A stretch of 64,000 nucleotides of DNA from Coptis chinensis (taxonomy: Eukaryota; Streptophyta; Magnoliopsida; Ranunculales; Ranunculaceae): the NCBI GenBank assembly GCA_015680905.1, contig CM027381.1:52332501-52396500 (forward strand), given 5' to 3'. The notes under the pieces are model-generated. The model worked only from the letters and a program-made list of their open reading frames with translations. It was not told where the DNA came from and ran no database searches. A program made the translations under genes and the position numbers. Below are positions 31,497 through 42,660 of this stretch, one piece after another (position 1 is the stretch's first letter; the number at the start of each line of letters is the position of its first letter).

Positions 31497-33170
31497 TGAT
31501 AAGTGCTCAAAAAGTGCAATTTAACCCTCGATTATGCCTCTTGTTTAGCCATTTTAGTGGACTAATAGTGTTTGTAAGTTATGTTTTAAGATTCTACAGG
31601 TGAGAAAGAGATTTTTGTAGAATATTAGAGAAAAAGGGATAAAATGGAGCAATACGGAGCATTAAGGATCACATGGGAAGCCCGTGGACAATCATGGAGA
31701 AGGCCAAGGAATTGGAGCTGTTAAAGATGCGACTTGGACCTATTTTAAAGTCTATTTGGAAGCCCAAGGCCAAAGGATTTGTTGCTTGGACCAAAGCCCG
31801 CAAAAGAGGATAGAAGGATAGAGCAGAAGAGAGAAAATCGGCTTATGCGTCTGGGACACATGTATTGAGCGTCCAGACGCATTGATTGCGTCTGGGACGC
31901 ATAGATCGAGCATCCAGACCCATTGATTAAGTCTGGGATGCATTAATAATGCGTCCAGATGCATGAATCGACACTGTAGCCAATTCCTTCTCAGTTTTGA
32001 AGACGAAGTTGGACTCTGAAAAAAGTCTATTTGTATTAGGAAACAAATGACGGTTTGGAATGCTTCTAGAGCCCATTGTAACCCCTATAAATAGAGGACC
32101 TAAGTGCCTCATGTAATGGGCCAATTCACTTATATTCTTGTCTCCAGAACTTGAGGCAGAGAGAGATTAATAATAAAAGATCGGTTTTAACTAGCTGAGT
32201 CTTAATAAATTAGTCTTTCTAGTCTTATGTTCTTCGACTCTTCTTCTCGTTCCTCGTGTTCTTCTTTCTATATGGAAGGCTAATCTTCTCCTTCAAGGGA
32301 GGAGATGAAGCCGGTGCTTAAGGTTTAATGATTCTTCTGGTTTATGGTGTTCTTCAATCAGGTTAGTTCTTTATGTTTTTAGTTATTAGTTCCATTACCC
32401 ACACCAGGGGATGGAAGTATAGATTAAGATTTTTATTTATTACAATTGAATATCATGCTAGTTTAGGGTTTTATTTATTGCAATTGAATATTTGCTAGTA
32501 ACATGCTTTTATTTATTGCAATTGAATATAATGCTAGAATAGAGTTTTATTTATTGTAATTGAATATTATACTATTATTCTCTACTTTTCTTCTAATTGT
32601 GTAGTGTTTTAGAGTAAGGGAAGTATTCCTTGTGTTTGCCTTAGATGGTGATTCATTGAATAGCTGCCCAAGCTCACATAAAAGGAAAGAAGATACTAGT
32701 AATATGAACATAGGAACAACCTTAAGTAGAGTTAATTGTTAACGATGTTTCATCCAAGAGGGCATCGGCACTCGCTCGATTACCCGATTGTAGTCTACTT
32801 GGAGAACAACATGAAGCAAAAGGTCATTGAATCAAAAGCATTGGTGGATTTGAATCTCTTGAATCTATCTCTCTCATATTCTCTCCCTATTTCCAATTCT
32901 TAGTTTTAGTATAAGTTTAGTTAGTTAGTTTAGTTTAGTTTAGTTTAACATTAGAATCTACAATATCTATAATAATAGTTTTTAATCCCTCAAACCCCCT
33001 TTCCAAATCCTGTCCTTCACATAACATACACTTAAAAGTGGAATGATACCCTACTCATCCTTTACTTATTGAGGGATAATTAGGTTTTGATACGCTTCTT
33101 TTTGTTCAACGACCATCATCTATCTACATCATCCATATACCATCTCATACACAAAAAGGAGGCAGTGTCA
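31497..33170 (+). repeat. Element D 5' LTR
   Basis: 1,674 bp, from TGATAAGTGCTC to GGCAGTGTCA. A TATA box (tataaata) is at 32,086-32,093. A GC-rich phrase cluster at about 31,845-31,965 repeats words such as gcgtctgggacgcat and gcgtccagatgcat. Three diverged copies of ttttatttattgcaattgaa lie at about 32,430-32,570. It differs from the 3' copy mainly by small indels in these two repeat zones. Confidence 0.93.
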
Positions 33171-33172
33171 AA

Positions 33173-33186
33173 TGGAGCCGCTGCCG
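33173..33186 (+). promoter_or_regulatory. Primer-binding site of element D
   Basis: tggagccgctgccg follows the LTR end after AA. Element G has tggcgccgctgcc with the same AA spacer, so this is the tRNA-Asp-type site with one change. Confidence 0.75.
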
Positions 33187-33729
33187 TTTTAAGTTGTTTA
33201 TGTTTAACGTTTTCTTTCAAGATTAGAACTTTGGATCTTGAGGCAATTTTAGTCGCATCATCCAACCTTTTGAGAAAGAGAGAAGCTTGATGGACATCTC
33301 GAAGACAAGATCTACCATCCAGGTTAGTCGAATCTTCATTCTTTTTATTGCTTTCTTAGTATAGTTGCATCATAGTTTAGTTTATTGCTTTATAGTATAA
33401 TTGCATTTAGGATCTTTTCAACAGTTGAAGTTGTAAGCCAACACAGCGAAATATCAAACTCTAGTGTTTCTTGTCTGAATCTTGACAAACGGACTATCGT
33501 CTGTGGGACGTGGTACTTAAGCAATCCAAGTGATTCACCATAACCCTAGAAGAGACAACTTTAGACAACGGGCAAGATACTAGCTGCAAAGCCCAACCAA
33601 GTTGAAGGAAACTAGTTTTACATATTAGTATAATTTAGAATAGTTGCATATTAGTTTAATTGCATTCAAGCATAATAGGATAGTTTTCATCATCTTCGCA
33701 TAGCAAGAATACTAGACAGGATTGATATA
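33187..33729 (+). other. Element D leader
   Basis: Untranslated leader between primer-binding site and gag. It holds no frame of note. A ccaggttagt at about 33,318 could serve as a splice donor, but no matching evidence exists. Confidence 0.45.
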
Positions 33730-35137
33730 ATGGCCGCACGCAATGATGGAGGTGTTTTGGACACCAATAATCCTGAAGCTATCCCACCCATGCAAGCACA
33801 ACAGAGGAAGAAGTTGAGCGATTTCTATTCGCCAATCATTGGAGACCCACCCAGCAGTATTGTTTTTCCAGAAACAGAAGCTAACCAGTTTGAGCTTAGA
33901 GCATCAGTAATCTCTATGCTTCCAAAGTTCAACGGTTCAGACAATGTTCAGCCTTATGTTCACATGAACAAATTTCTATCAGTCCTCAGAACTTTCAAGA
34001 ACCAGAATATCAGGGATGAGAGTATCAAAATCATTCTGTTCCCACTCTCACTCGAAGGTAAAGCATCTGAATGTTAACTACACAACCGATCAATTCAATA
34101 GACAACTCGGAGAAGTTGAGAACAAAGTTTATGAACAAGTTCTACCCACCCCAAAAGACAGATGCCATGCAGCAAGCCATCAACAATTTCAAAGGGAAGG
34201 TCACTGAAGAATATCATCAAAGCTGGGAGAAATTCAATAATCTGCTAGTCTCATGTCCACATCATGGATACGATAAGAGCACACTTGCTCATTTTTTCTA
34301 TCGAGGACTCTCGATGATGAACAAGCAGATGATACAGTCAATGCACAAAGGCAAGTTTACATCGATGGATGGAGAGGAAGCTTACAACTTTCTTGAGAAT
34401 TTAGCTGAAGAAACACAACAGTGGACTACTAGCAACGAGGATGTCGCTAGCATGGAGGGCCAAAGCAATTTGGCTACCAAGCACATGAACAATCAGATCA
34501 AGAACTGAAGTCAACATTGGCCAGCCTGGCCACCAGCATTGAAACTCTGAGTAAGAAATTTAATCAGTTCTCTATGAATCCCTCCAAGTTCAACAAGTCT
34601 AAAGCTAAATCTTTCCCAGTCATGCAAGCTAGCCAATACTGCGAAGTCTGTTCGGACACTTCTCATGCAACTCTAGAATGTCCTAGTTACTATCAACATG
34701 CATCAGTTGGAGAGTACAATATAAACTCATTTCAGAGGCCCAACCAAGGTGGTAGTAACTTTCAAGGTAATTATTGGAGACAGAATGTTGGACCCCCAGG
34801 TTCTCAAGATCAAAGTTATATTCCACAGACAAGTCAAGTTTCACAGTTGGTCCCTCAACAACAATTATACTCTCAACAAAAATTCCAATACAAGTGGAGA
34901 GTTATTGCCCCGATCTACGAGAAATTATGCCGCACCTTGCCAACCCGGAGAATGCAATTACTTTGCTATCACAGAAAAAATCAGAAGTTTGAAAGTGTTC
35001 TAGAGCTTATTGCACAGTCTCATTTCAATCTCCAGCAATCTCGGGCAAGTCAATGTTCTAGAATGGAGTCTCTAGAGGCTAAGGTCGACAAACTCACCAA
35101 CTTGCTTTGCACAGAAGACACAAGCCACTCAACCTAG
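33730..35137 (+). pseudogene. gag: Element D gag (two frameshifts)
   Basis: The ATG at 33,730 starts MAARNDGGVLDTNNPEA; the first frame ends at 34,077 just after LFPLSLEGKASE. The capsid continues at 34,071-34,508 (FMNKFYPPQKTDAMQQAI, YHQSWEKFNNLLVSCPHHGY, LAHFFYRGLS), which is the Athila capsid signature, also present in G (FMEHFYPPLKTDEM, ECPHHNLAKDTLVCAF). The third frame, 34,517-35,137, has the knuckle YCEVCSDTSHATLECP (C-x2-C-x4-H-x4-C), a Gln-rich linker and a C-terminal helix. Two frame breaks separate the parts; otherwise the sequence is well preserved. Confidence 0.9.
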
Positions 35138-35141
35138 CTTA

Positions 35142-36010
35142 TTGGAACCAATATTGAAGAGTGAAGATGTATGCCACATTGGGACAACTTCTAGTATTGA
35201 TCACCTCCACGATCATGTTAGCTCAGTTACTACTCTCAGATCAGGATTGAAGATAGACAACAAGGTTGACTTACCTTCTCATGATGACATTGTTACAGAG
35301 CAATCGGTCAAGATTTCAAATAAAGTTCAAAAGGAAGTGGGGGAAATCCTTTCCACTCCCATTTGTCAAGATGACCAAAACAAGATATGCAAGAATGGCA
35401 AAGAGAAAGAAGAGAAAACACATGCTGATGTGTTTGTACCGAAGGCACCTTTTCCTATGTTTTTTGCTCAAAGCAAAAAGGACAAGCAATTTTTAGAGTT
35501 GAATGAGGCATTTGAGAAAGATAACATGAATATCCCCTTTCTCAAAGCGATCAAGCAGTTGCCATCATATGCCAAATTCTTGAAGGATGCATGCAACATA
35601 AAGAGAAGTACTCATGTTCCAAAGCGAGCGTTTCTAGCTGGACAAACAACATCTATTATCCATTAGCAAGCTCCAGTCAAGCTCAAAGATCCAGGAAGTC
35701 CTACAATATTATGCAGGATAGGAGAAAAATTCACGGGTAATGCTCTCTTAGACCTTGGTGCTAGTGTTAATCTCTTGCCATATCATGTGTACCAAGCGTT
35801 GGGCCAGGAGAACCTAAAGCCTACACAAGTCAAATTGAAGTTAGACCGCTCTACCAAGATTCCCGTGAGGCATAGTTGAGGATGTTCTTGTTCAAGTAGC
35901 TGATTTCTACTATCCAAGAGATTTCATTGTAATAGATACCAAGGAAGCCTTTGATAAAATTCCAATTATTCTAGGCCGACCTTTCCTCGCCACCGCAAAA
36001 AGCTTTGATA
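35142..36010 (+). pseudogene. pro: Element D Athila-type aspartic protease
   Basis: The leader ends in FVPKAPFPMFFAQSKKDKQF and FLKAIKQLPSYAKFLKDA, the conserved segment before Athila proteases. After a TAG at 35,664-35,666 the active site reads ALLDLGASVNLLPYHVYQAL (gac at 35,751). A stop near 35,876 follows the strand after RSTKIP, and in a shifted frame IPIILGRPFLATAKAL (35,962-36,010) gives the second conserved box. Two breaks, both small, disable it. Confidence 0.87.
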
Positions 36011-36661
36011 AATTGTCACAACGGTGAAATGAAGATCAACTTTGGTAAGATGTCCATGGACATAAATATCTTTCACCTGTTGCATAAAGATTGTGATGAA
36101 GCCGAAGGTGGAGAGGTGTACTTCCTTGATAGTATGATACAAGAATTCGTCCCATTCGAAGATACAATTGAAAGTGCTCAATCTACAGAAAACTGTGATG
36201 AACCTGAGAACCCCACCACAGAGGCGTTGCTAGCCATGTTCTTGGAATCTCTGCAGAAAATTCAGAATTTAAGTGAGCAGAATGGAAAATTGACAGAGAG
36301 AGTATCATATCTTGAGAAGATGAACTCTACATTTCAGGATGAACAACAGACTTCTACCCAGAAAAATCAGTTGCTAGAGAATCAGCTTAAAGAAGTTTTG
36401 GAAAAACAACATAATCTAGAAACTGGAATGAGTCTTCTGAAGCAGAAAATGGACCATATTGATAAGAAGCATTGCACTACTGAAGCTTCTTCTACACCAT
36501 CATTGTCTGAACGAGAGAAGTATGTAAACCAGTCTACCGCCCACCTTGAGCGTAGTCAGCCAGACATCCATTATCATTACTGTGGTGGTAAAGGACCAAC
36601 AATCTTTCCAGCATATCAAGGGGTATTTTTGACGACCCAAAATTTGGGTAAGAAAATCTGA
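36005..36661 (+). CDS. Element D coiled-coil protein after the protease
   Basis: The 218-codon frame starts by overlapping the protease end (INCHNGEMKINFGKMSMDIN), so translation was probably continuous with gag-pro rather than started at 36,005. An acidic stretch (FEDTIESAQSTENCDEPENP) leads into roughly 110 residues of heptad-like sequence (LLAMFLESLQKIQNLSEQNG, LTERVSYLEKMNS, LLENQLKEVLEKQHNLETGM). The tail has HYHYCGGKGPTIFPAY. In autonomous Athila elements RT begins here; instead there is this coiled coil and no polymerase. I do not recognise a family. It could mediate assembly of gag-only particles, which is inference. Confidence 0.6.
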   Translation: MINCHNGEMKINFGKMSMDINIFHLLHKDCDEAEGGEVYFLDSMIQEFVPFEDTIESAQSTENCDEPENPTTEALLAMFLESLQKIQNLSEQNGKLTERVSYLEKMNSTFQDEQQTSTQKNQLLENQLKEVLEKQHNLETGMSLLKQKMDHIDKKHCTTEASSTPSLSEREKYVNQSTAHLERSQPDIHYHYCGGKGPTIFPAYQGVFLTTQNLGKKI

Positions 36662-38459
36662 TCTCCTCACTCCAAATTGATAATGCATGATATACAAGTC
36701 TTGAGAATCTGACTTTAAAAGACTCACATTACGTCGTGGGAATCTGACGTAAAAAGACCTAAAAATTTGTTTCTTGAACTAATTCTGGTATTCTACATCA
36801 ATGGTAATATCCTACCTTTTTCTCATCCATTTCATTTACTTCTTTATACATTGAGGTCAATGCATGCATAAGTAGGGGGAGGGTGTACTTGAGAAGTACT
36901 TGAGAAATGAATTTCGAAAATTAGTTTTCAAAAACAAAAATATTTTTGTTTCTATATCAGTTGCATGAGAAAAATGAATTTTAATGATGAGTATGGGATA
37001 TATATTCTATACTGCTTAGTGTTGAGTTTGATAGATAGTTGATATTATTGATTTCATTACCGCTTAGACTATTTATTATGCTCGGACATAGTTCTTGTTG
37101 ATAGAATTCTTTATTAAGGCACCACCATAATACTTGATCAATTTTGTATACTTTTGCTAGAAGAGAGATTTAAACCCCTAGTAAACTGGAAGTAGAATTT
37201 TTAGACTTAGCCTGTGAGACTTGAGCTTTATACCCATTCTTTGGAGAGTTCTTATGAAAAATCCGAGTCTTAGTGACTCAACATCTTTCAGTTCTTTATG
37301 TCGTTGTAATATAGTCTCATTATTCGTTGATTTGGTTAATCACGAAGTGACATCAACTGGGGAGATAGCCATTAGGTCTTGTAGTCTATTCGAAACAGAG
37401 TATCATACTAATAAGTCAAGTAGTGAACCTATTCAGCCTTTATCCCACCTAGTTGGACCATCATGTTAAACCCTTTTGAGCCTTACAATAAGCTATTTTC
37501 TTCCAAAACCCTTTATCCTTTACCCAACTCCAGACAAGGAGTATAGCCAAAATCTTTATCAGCCATACCCATATGTTTCTGAGAATACGAGGGGCACAAG
37601 GAGGAAGAAAGACCATAAAAGGAAGATTACAAGGAAATATCAGAGAGATACAATGAAGACCATCATTCTGTTCAAAGTGAAAGAAGCTAGTGGAAAACAA
37701 ACATATCCAGTACTAATCAAGGATAATCAAGGATATACCAAAAAAAAAAAAAAAAAAAAAAAAAAATGAACAGAATGGATGGAAAAGCTAAGACAAAGGA
37801 AGAATTTTCTCTGCAATACAGAATTTGAAGAAATCTTCCAAAGAAAGAAGCAAAACCTTTAGTGTTTTTCAGAAACAACCTTAGAATCCTTTTTACCTTT
37901 CCTTCATAAACCAATACCCAAGCCAGGTTACAACCCATGGCTTATCACTACAGTATGGTACAAAGTCTAGAATAGGTGAGAGGATGCTAAAGTGAAGGAC
38001 CCGACACTTCATATGTGATTTACATTCTTTCCATGAGATTACTTTTATTCAGAAGTTTGTTTTTCAATGTAGTATGTGGGATGTTCGTATGCATTATTCT
38101 TTTCCCCACATACATGAGGTAAAATAGTAGACCATCTTCTAAGAGATTCCTTTCTGAGAGTATGACCGGTGAGAATTGAAAGTTGAGATTATCTACCTAT
38201 GGTAAATTAGGGATTCTGTTTCTTGGATAGGAGAGTATAGGAGATTGACTAAGTACAAACATAAGCCTTGATTGAGAATTTTGTCAATTTTTACTATCTC
38301 CCATCATAATCTATGAGTCTTTGCAGCAATGTAGTTAACAATGGAGACTGTCTATTGGAGTAAGCACTAAGTGGGTAAGGAATTTCTCTCTCTGAAAAAT
38401 ACTATAATTCTTGAACATGTTATTGATTGATTTTGTGGGTATATCACCTGAAAACCCTC
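36662..38459. other. Element D non-coding 3' region
   Basis: No polymerase or env-like motif. Short frames (for example plus 37,221-37,469) are unremarkable. A 27-base A run lies at 37,740-37,766, followed by ordinary sequence, so it is a homopolymer tract rather than a retrogene tail. Confidence 0.6.
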
Positions 38460-38528
38460 ACGAGACTATAACTCGTCCTTTTTGGGGAACGTAAAGGTTT
38501 AAAGCCTTGTTGCATATGGTAAATGCAA
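38460..38528 (+). promoter_or_regulatory. Three-hairpin module, element D copy
   Basis: Stems: ACGAG/CTCGT (38,460-38,476, loop actataa), CCTTT/AAAGG (38,477-38,497, 21 bases overall) and TTGCAT/ATGCAA (38,510-38,528, loop atggtaa). The middle stem differs from the CCACT/AGTGG of G and H at two pairs on both sides while keeping its length. The module ends 118 bases before the 3' LTR. Confidence 0.72.
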
Positions 38529-38646
38529 TCGAATGCCTCTTGAAAGTGAGTTAGGATTTTATTTTTGTTATTAGAATGTGATTTTGATCACTTATCTATT
38601 TTTATCTTATTTGCTAAGAGACTAGCAAAAGGCTAGTTGGGAGTTG

Positions 38647-40296
38647 TGATAAGTGCTCAAAAAGTGCAATTTAACCCTCGATTATGCCTCTTGTTTAGCC
38701 ATCTTAGTGGACTAATAGTGTTTGTAAGTTATATTTTAAGATTCTACAGGTGAGAAAGAGATTTTTGTAGAATATTAGAGAAAAAGGGATAAAATAGAGC
38801 AATTCGGAGCATTAAGGATCACATGGGAAGCCCGTGGACAATCATGGAGAAGGCCAAGGAATTGGAGCTGTTAAAGATGCGACTTGGACCTATTTTAAAG
38901 TCTATTTGGAAGCCCAAGGCCAAAGGATTTGTTGCTTGGACCAAAGCCCGCAAAAGAGGATAGAAGGATAGAGCGAAGAGAGAGAAAATCGGCTTATCGT
39001 GCAGGACACATGTATCGAGCGTCGGCCCATTGATTGATTGCATGGGACGATAGATCGAAAGGCCGTCGATGCATTGATTAAGTCTGGGACGCATGAATAA
39101 TGCATCCAGACGCATGAATCGACACTGTAGCCAATTCCTTCACAGTTTTGAAGATGAAGTTGGACTCTGAAAGAAGTCTATTTGTATTAGGAAACAAATG
39201 ACGGTTTGGAATGCTTCTAGAGCTCATTGTAACCCCTATATATAGAGGACCTAAGTGCCTCATGTAATGGGCCAATTCACTTATATTCTTGTCTCTAGAA
39301 CTTGAGGCAGAGAGAGATTAATAATAAAAGATCGGTTTTAACTAGCTGAGTCTTAATAAATTAGTCTTTCTAGTCTTATGTTCTTCGACTCTTCTTCTCG
39401 TTCTTCGTGTTCTTCTTTCTATATGGAAGGCTAATCTTCTCCTTCAAGGGAGGAGATGAAGCCGGTCCTTAAGGTTTAATGATTCTTCTGGTTTATGGTG
39501 TTCTTCAATCAGGTTAGTTCTTTATGTTTTTAGTTATTAGTTCCATTGCCCACACCAGGGGATGGAAGTATAGATTAAGGTTTTTATTTATTACAATTGA
39601 ATATCATGCTAGTTTAGGGTTTTATTTATTGCAATTAAATATTTGCTAGTAACATTGCAATTGAATATAATACTAGAATAGAGTTTTGTTTATTGTAATT
39701 GAATATTATACTATTATTCTCTACTTTTCTTCTAATTGTGTAGTGTTTTAGAGTAAGGGAAGTATTCCTTGTGTTTGCCTTAGATGGTGATTCATTGAAT
39801 AGCTGCCCAAGCTCACATAAAAGGAAAGAAGATACTAGTAATATGAACATAGGAACAAACTTAAGTAGAGTTAATTGTTAACGATGTTTCATCCAAGAGG
39901 GCATCGGCACTCGCTCGATTACCCGATTGTAGTCTACTTGGAGAACAACATGAAGCAAAAGGTCATTGAATCAAAAGCATTGGTGGATTTGAATCTTTTG
40001 AATCTATCTCTCTCATATTCTCTCCCTATTTCCAATTCTTAGTTTTAGTATAAGTTTAGTTTAGTTTAGTTTAACATTAGAATCTACAATATCTATAATA
40101 ATAGTTTTTAATCCCTCAAACCCCCTTTCCAAATCCTGTCCTTCACATAACATACACTTAAAAGTGGAATGATACCCTACTCATCCTTTACTTATTGAGG
40201 GATAATTAGGTTTTGATACGCTTCTTTTTGTTCAACGACCATCATCTATCTACATCATCCATATACCATCTCATACACAAAAAGGAGGCAGTGTCA
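38647..40296 (+). repeat. Element D 3' LTR
   Basis: 1,650 bp, matching 31,497-33,170. It follows a weak polypurine stretch (ggctagttgggagttg). TATA-like tatatata at 39,237-39,244 replaces tataaata of the 5' copy. The GC-rich phrase cluster (about 38,995-39,115) has diverged much more than the rest. It is followed by the target duplicate gctat. Confidence 0.93.
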
Positions 40297-40583
40297 GCTA
40301 TTTCGAGGCACAATGGAAGAAATGGGCATAGATGAAGCCTCCGCGGACTAACTTGTTCGGGTTCAACGGCAGTATGACTGAGCCATTGGGGGAACTAGTA
40401 CTGCCAGTAACCGCGGGGCCGGTGACCGTTTTCACCAAGTTCATGATAGTGGACACTAACTCGCAATACAACGCGATCGTGGGGAGAAAGTGGATTCATG
40501 AGATGAAGGCAATCCCCTCTACTTATTACCAGGTGATCCGTTTTCCGATGAATGGGGGAATGTACAAGATAAGGGGTGATTAG
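40297..40583 (+). pseudogene. pro: Element C protease, 3' part
   Basis: After the D insertion the gene resumes with LFRGTMEEMGID, as in the uninterrupted A copy, then FGFNGSMTEPLGELVLPVTA and DTNSQYNAIVGRKWIHEMKA, the second protease segment (G-R-K-W in place of G-R-x-W). A stop at 40,374-40,376 in one frame and a TAG at 40,581-40,583 break it. Confidence 0.85.
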
Positions 40584-40688
40584 GTCACGGCTCATAACCT
40601 CCACCAGGTAACCGCGAGTGATCTTGTCCGCGTACCTGGTGGCGAGGCACCGGAGATAGGGGACAAGCTAGCATAGCAGTTATAGACC

Positions 40689-41690
40689 GTGGCCGAAGAA
40701 AAGAGGCCACTCGTCGGGGGCAAGACAATGGATGAGATTGAGGTTGTGAACATCGGAGTGGCCGAGGAGGAGAAGTTTGTGAATGTGGGGGCAAGCTTGT
40801 CGGAGGATTGGAAAGCAAGACTGATTGCCTTGTTGGCTGAAAACAGCGATGTATTCGCATGGAAGATCAAGGATCTGGTGGGTTTGGACCCGGAGTTCGC
40901 GTGTCACAGATTGCATATGCGGGAAGGGACCAGCCCGGTCCAGCAGAAAATGAAGGGTATGAAACCACAGTATGCACAAGGTGTTCGAGAGGAGGTAAAG
41001 ACGCTTAAGGATGCGGGTATCATCTGCGAATGCAAGTTCATTGAATGGCTGTCGAATGTGGTAGTGGTGCCTAAAAAGAATGGGAAAGTATGAATGTGTG
41101 TGGATTTCACAGACATTAACAAGGAATGTCCGAAGGATTGTTACCCAATGCCGCGGATAGATGAGTTGGTGGATCGTACTGCAGAGTATAAGTTCTTCTC
41201 ATTCATGGACGCGCCGATGAGCTACAACCAAGTGATGATGCACGGCCCGGATCAAGAGAAGACGACATTCATAGTGGAAGGAGGAACTTACTGTTACACC
41301 AGGATGCTCTTCGGTTTGAAGAATGCGGGGGCAACATTCCAATGAGTAGGGGAGAAGATGTTCGAAAGTAAGATCAGAAAGCGGATGGAAATTTATATAG
41401 ACGACATGGTGGAGAAGAGTATGACTGAGGACGAGCATTTGGCGGGGCTGAAGGAAACATTTTCTATACTACGAAGGCACATACTGATGTTGAATCCAGA
41501 AAAGTGCACGTTTGGGGTGACATTTGGGAAATTCCTGGGGTACATAGTCACGTACTGCGGAATAGAAGCCAACCCAGATCAAATAAGGGCATTGTTGGAA
41601 ATGCCCTATCCGCAGAACGTAAAGGAGGTTCAACGGCTGGCCGGTAGGGTAACGACACTCAATAGGTTCATCTCTAAGTCCTCAGATTAG
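40689..41690 (+). pseudogene. Element C reverse transcriptase
   Basis: The frame is continuous except for single-codon stops at 41,091-41,093, 41,343-41,345 and 41,688-41,690. Motifs in order: FAWKIKDLVGLDPEFACHRL, WLSNVVVVPKKNGK, CVDFTDINKECPKDCYPMPR, FSFMDAPMSYNQV, CYTRMLFGLKNAGATFQ, the catalytic YIDD (41,394-41,405), LNPEKCTFGV and GRVTTLNRFIS. All RT motifs survive, so loss of activity rests on the stops. The first two stops are TGA in contexts where other copies or relatives have a CpG-containing Arg codon. Confidence 0.92.
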
Positions 41691-41696
41691 TGTCGA

Positions 41697-42272
41697 CCCT
41701 TGTACTTGCTATTGAGAAGGACAACCGACTTTCAGTGGACCGAGGCATGTGAAAAGGCTTTCCAGGAATTGAAAGAATATTTGGGCAGGGCCCCGATCCT
41801 GTCGCGGCTAGGGCAGGGGGAGAAGTTGTACTTATACCTGGGGGTGTTAGAGGGCGCAGTCAGTTCAGTGCTGATCAGGATAGTGAACAAGGCAGAAAGA
41901 CCGGTGTACTTCCAAAGCAAAACGATGTTGGACGCCGAAATGAGATATAGTAAGATTGAGAAGTATGCCTTGGCTTTGGTCTTCTCGGCACTCAAGCTGA
42001 AACCTTATTTTGACGCTCATTCAGTGGTAGTGGTGACCAACCTGCTACTCAAGTAGACATTGAAGGCAGAGAAGTCGGGGAGAATATTGAAATGGGTTGT
42101 GCTGCTGAGCTCGTATGACATTGAGTATCAAATCAGAACCACGGAGAAAGCCCAGGCAATGGCGGAGTTTTTGACTGATTTCCTGGCCGAGGACCCCACA
42201 TGGGGGGAGGAGATGGTCATGGAACAAGAGGCAACCCCGAACCAAGACCCCCTGGACCCGTGGGACATGTGA
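41697..42272 (+). pseudogene. Element C first (Ty3-type) RNase H and connection
   Basis: DFQWTEACEKAFQELKEYLG begins the Ty3 RNase H. The strand that normally holds the first catalytic Asp reads LYLYLGVLEGAVSSVLI, without it. FQSKTMLDAEMRYSKIEKYA, then a TAG at 42,054-42,056 and LKWVVLLSSYDIEYQIRTTE follow. In Tat elements this domain has become a connection domain while a second RNase H downstream does the catalysis, and the missing Asp fits that. Confidence 0.82.
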
Positions 42273-42660
42273 AACAGATGGAGGGTCTTCGCAGATGGGT
42301 CTGCTAGTGACACTTGTAATGGGATTGGGGTCGTGCTGGTCACCCCCAAGAATGCTCGCCTGGAACTGTCAATGAAACTGGGGTTCACTACTTCGAACAA
42401 TGAGTTGGAATATGAGGCAGTGATCACAGGGTTGGATTTGGCCAGAGACCTGGGCGTGCGGGAGTTGAGAGTATATTCTGATTCGAACTTGGTGGTAAGT
42501 CAGGTCAATGGTGGGTTGCGGCTCGATGTCCTAGAATGGCTAAGTACTTAGAGGTGTTGCAGCGAAGGGCTGGCCATTTTGAGAAAATAAGTTTCATTCA
42601 TCTGAGTCGGGGAGAGAACAGGCATGTCGACGCCCTGGCATATGTTGTCGCGGTGCTACC
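42273..42660 (+). pseudogene. Element C second (archaeal-like) RNase H
   Basis: The four acidic positions are visible: FADGSAS, NNELEYEAVI, VYSDSNLVVSQVNGG and NRHVDALAYV. A second RNase H of this type placed before integrase is the hallmark of the Tat lineage. A single frame break lies between LEWLST (42,551) and the overlapping frame that starts at 42,536 and gives AKYLEVLQRRAGHFEKISFI. The TGA at 42,270-42,272 separates it from the connection domain. Confidence 0.87.

Larger units (their letters stand above)
31497..40296 (+). mobile_element. Athila-like element D, non-autonomous, inserted in element C
   Basis: LTRs 31,497-33,170 and 38,647-40,296 flank 5.5 kb. The 5-base target gctat is present at 31,492-31,496 and 40,297-40,301. 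Inside are a primer-binding site, gag with a knuckle, an Athila-type protease, a coiled-coil ORF and 1.8 kb of non-coding DNA with the three-hairpin module. No RT, RNase H or integrase motif is present between the protease and the 3' LTR. The first 200 bases of the two LTRs differ at about four positions, so the insertion is far younger than B. It must have moved using enzymes of another element. Confidence 0.93.

Noticed and set aside
31927..32124. 65-codon minus frame, repeated at 39,078-39,275
   Set aside because: Same position in both LTR copies of element D; antisense to the LTR transcript with no domain.
37476..37769. Poly(A) run at 37,740-37,766 as a retrogene or SINE tail
   Set aside because: No target duplication or gene body precedes it, and element D sequence continues on both sides.
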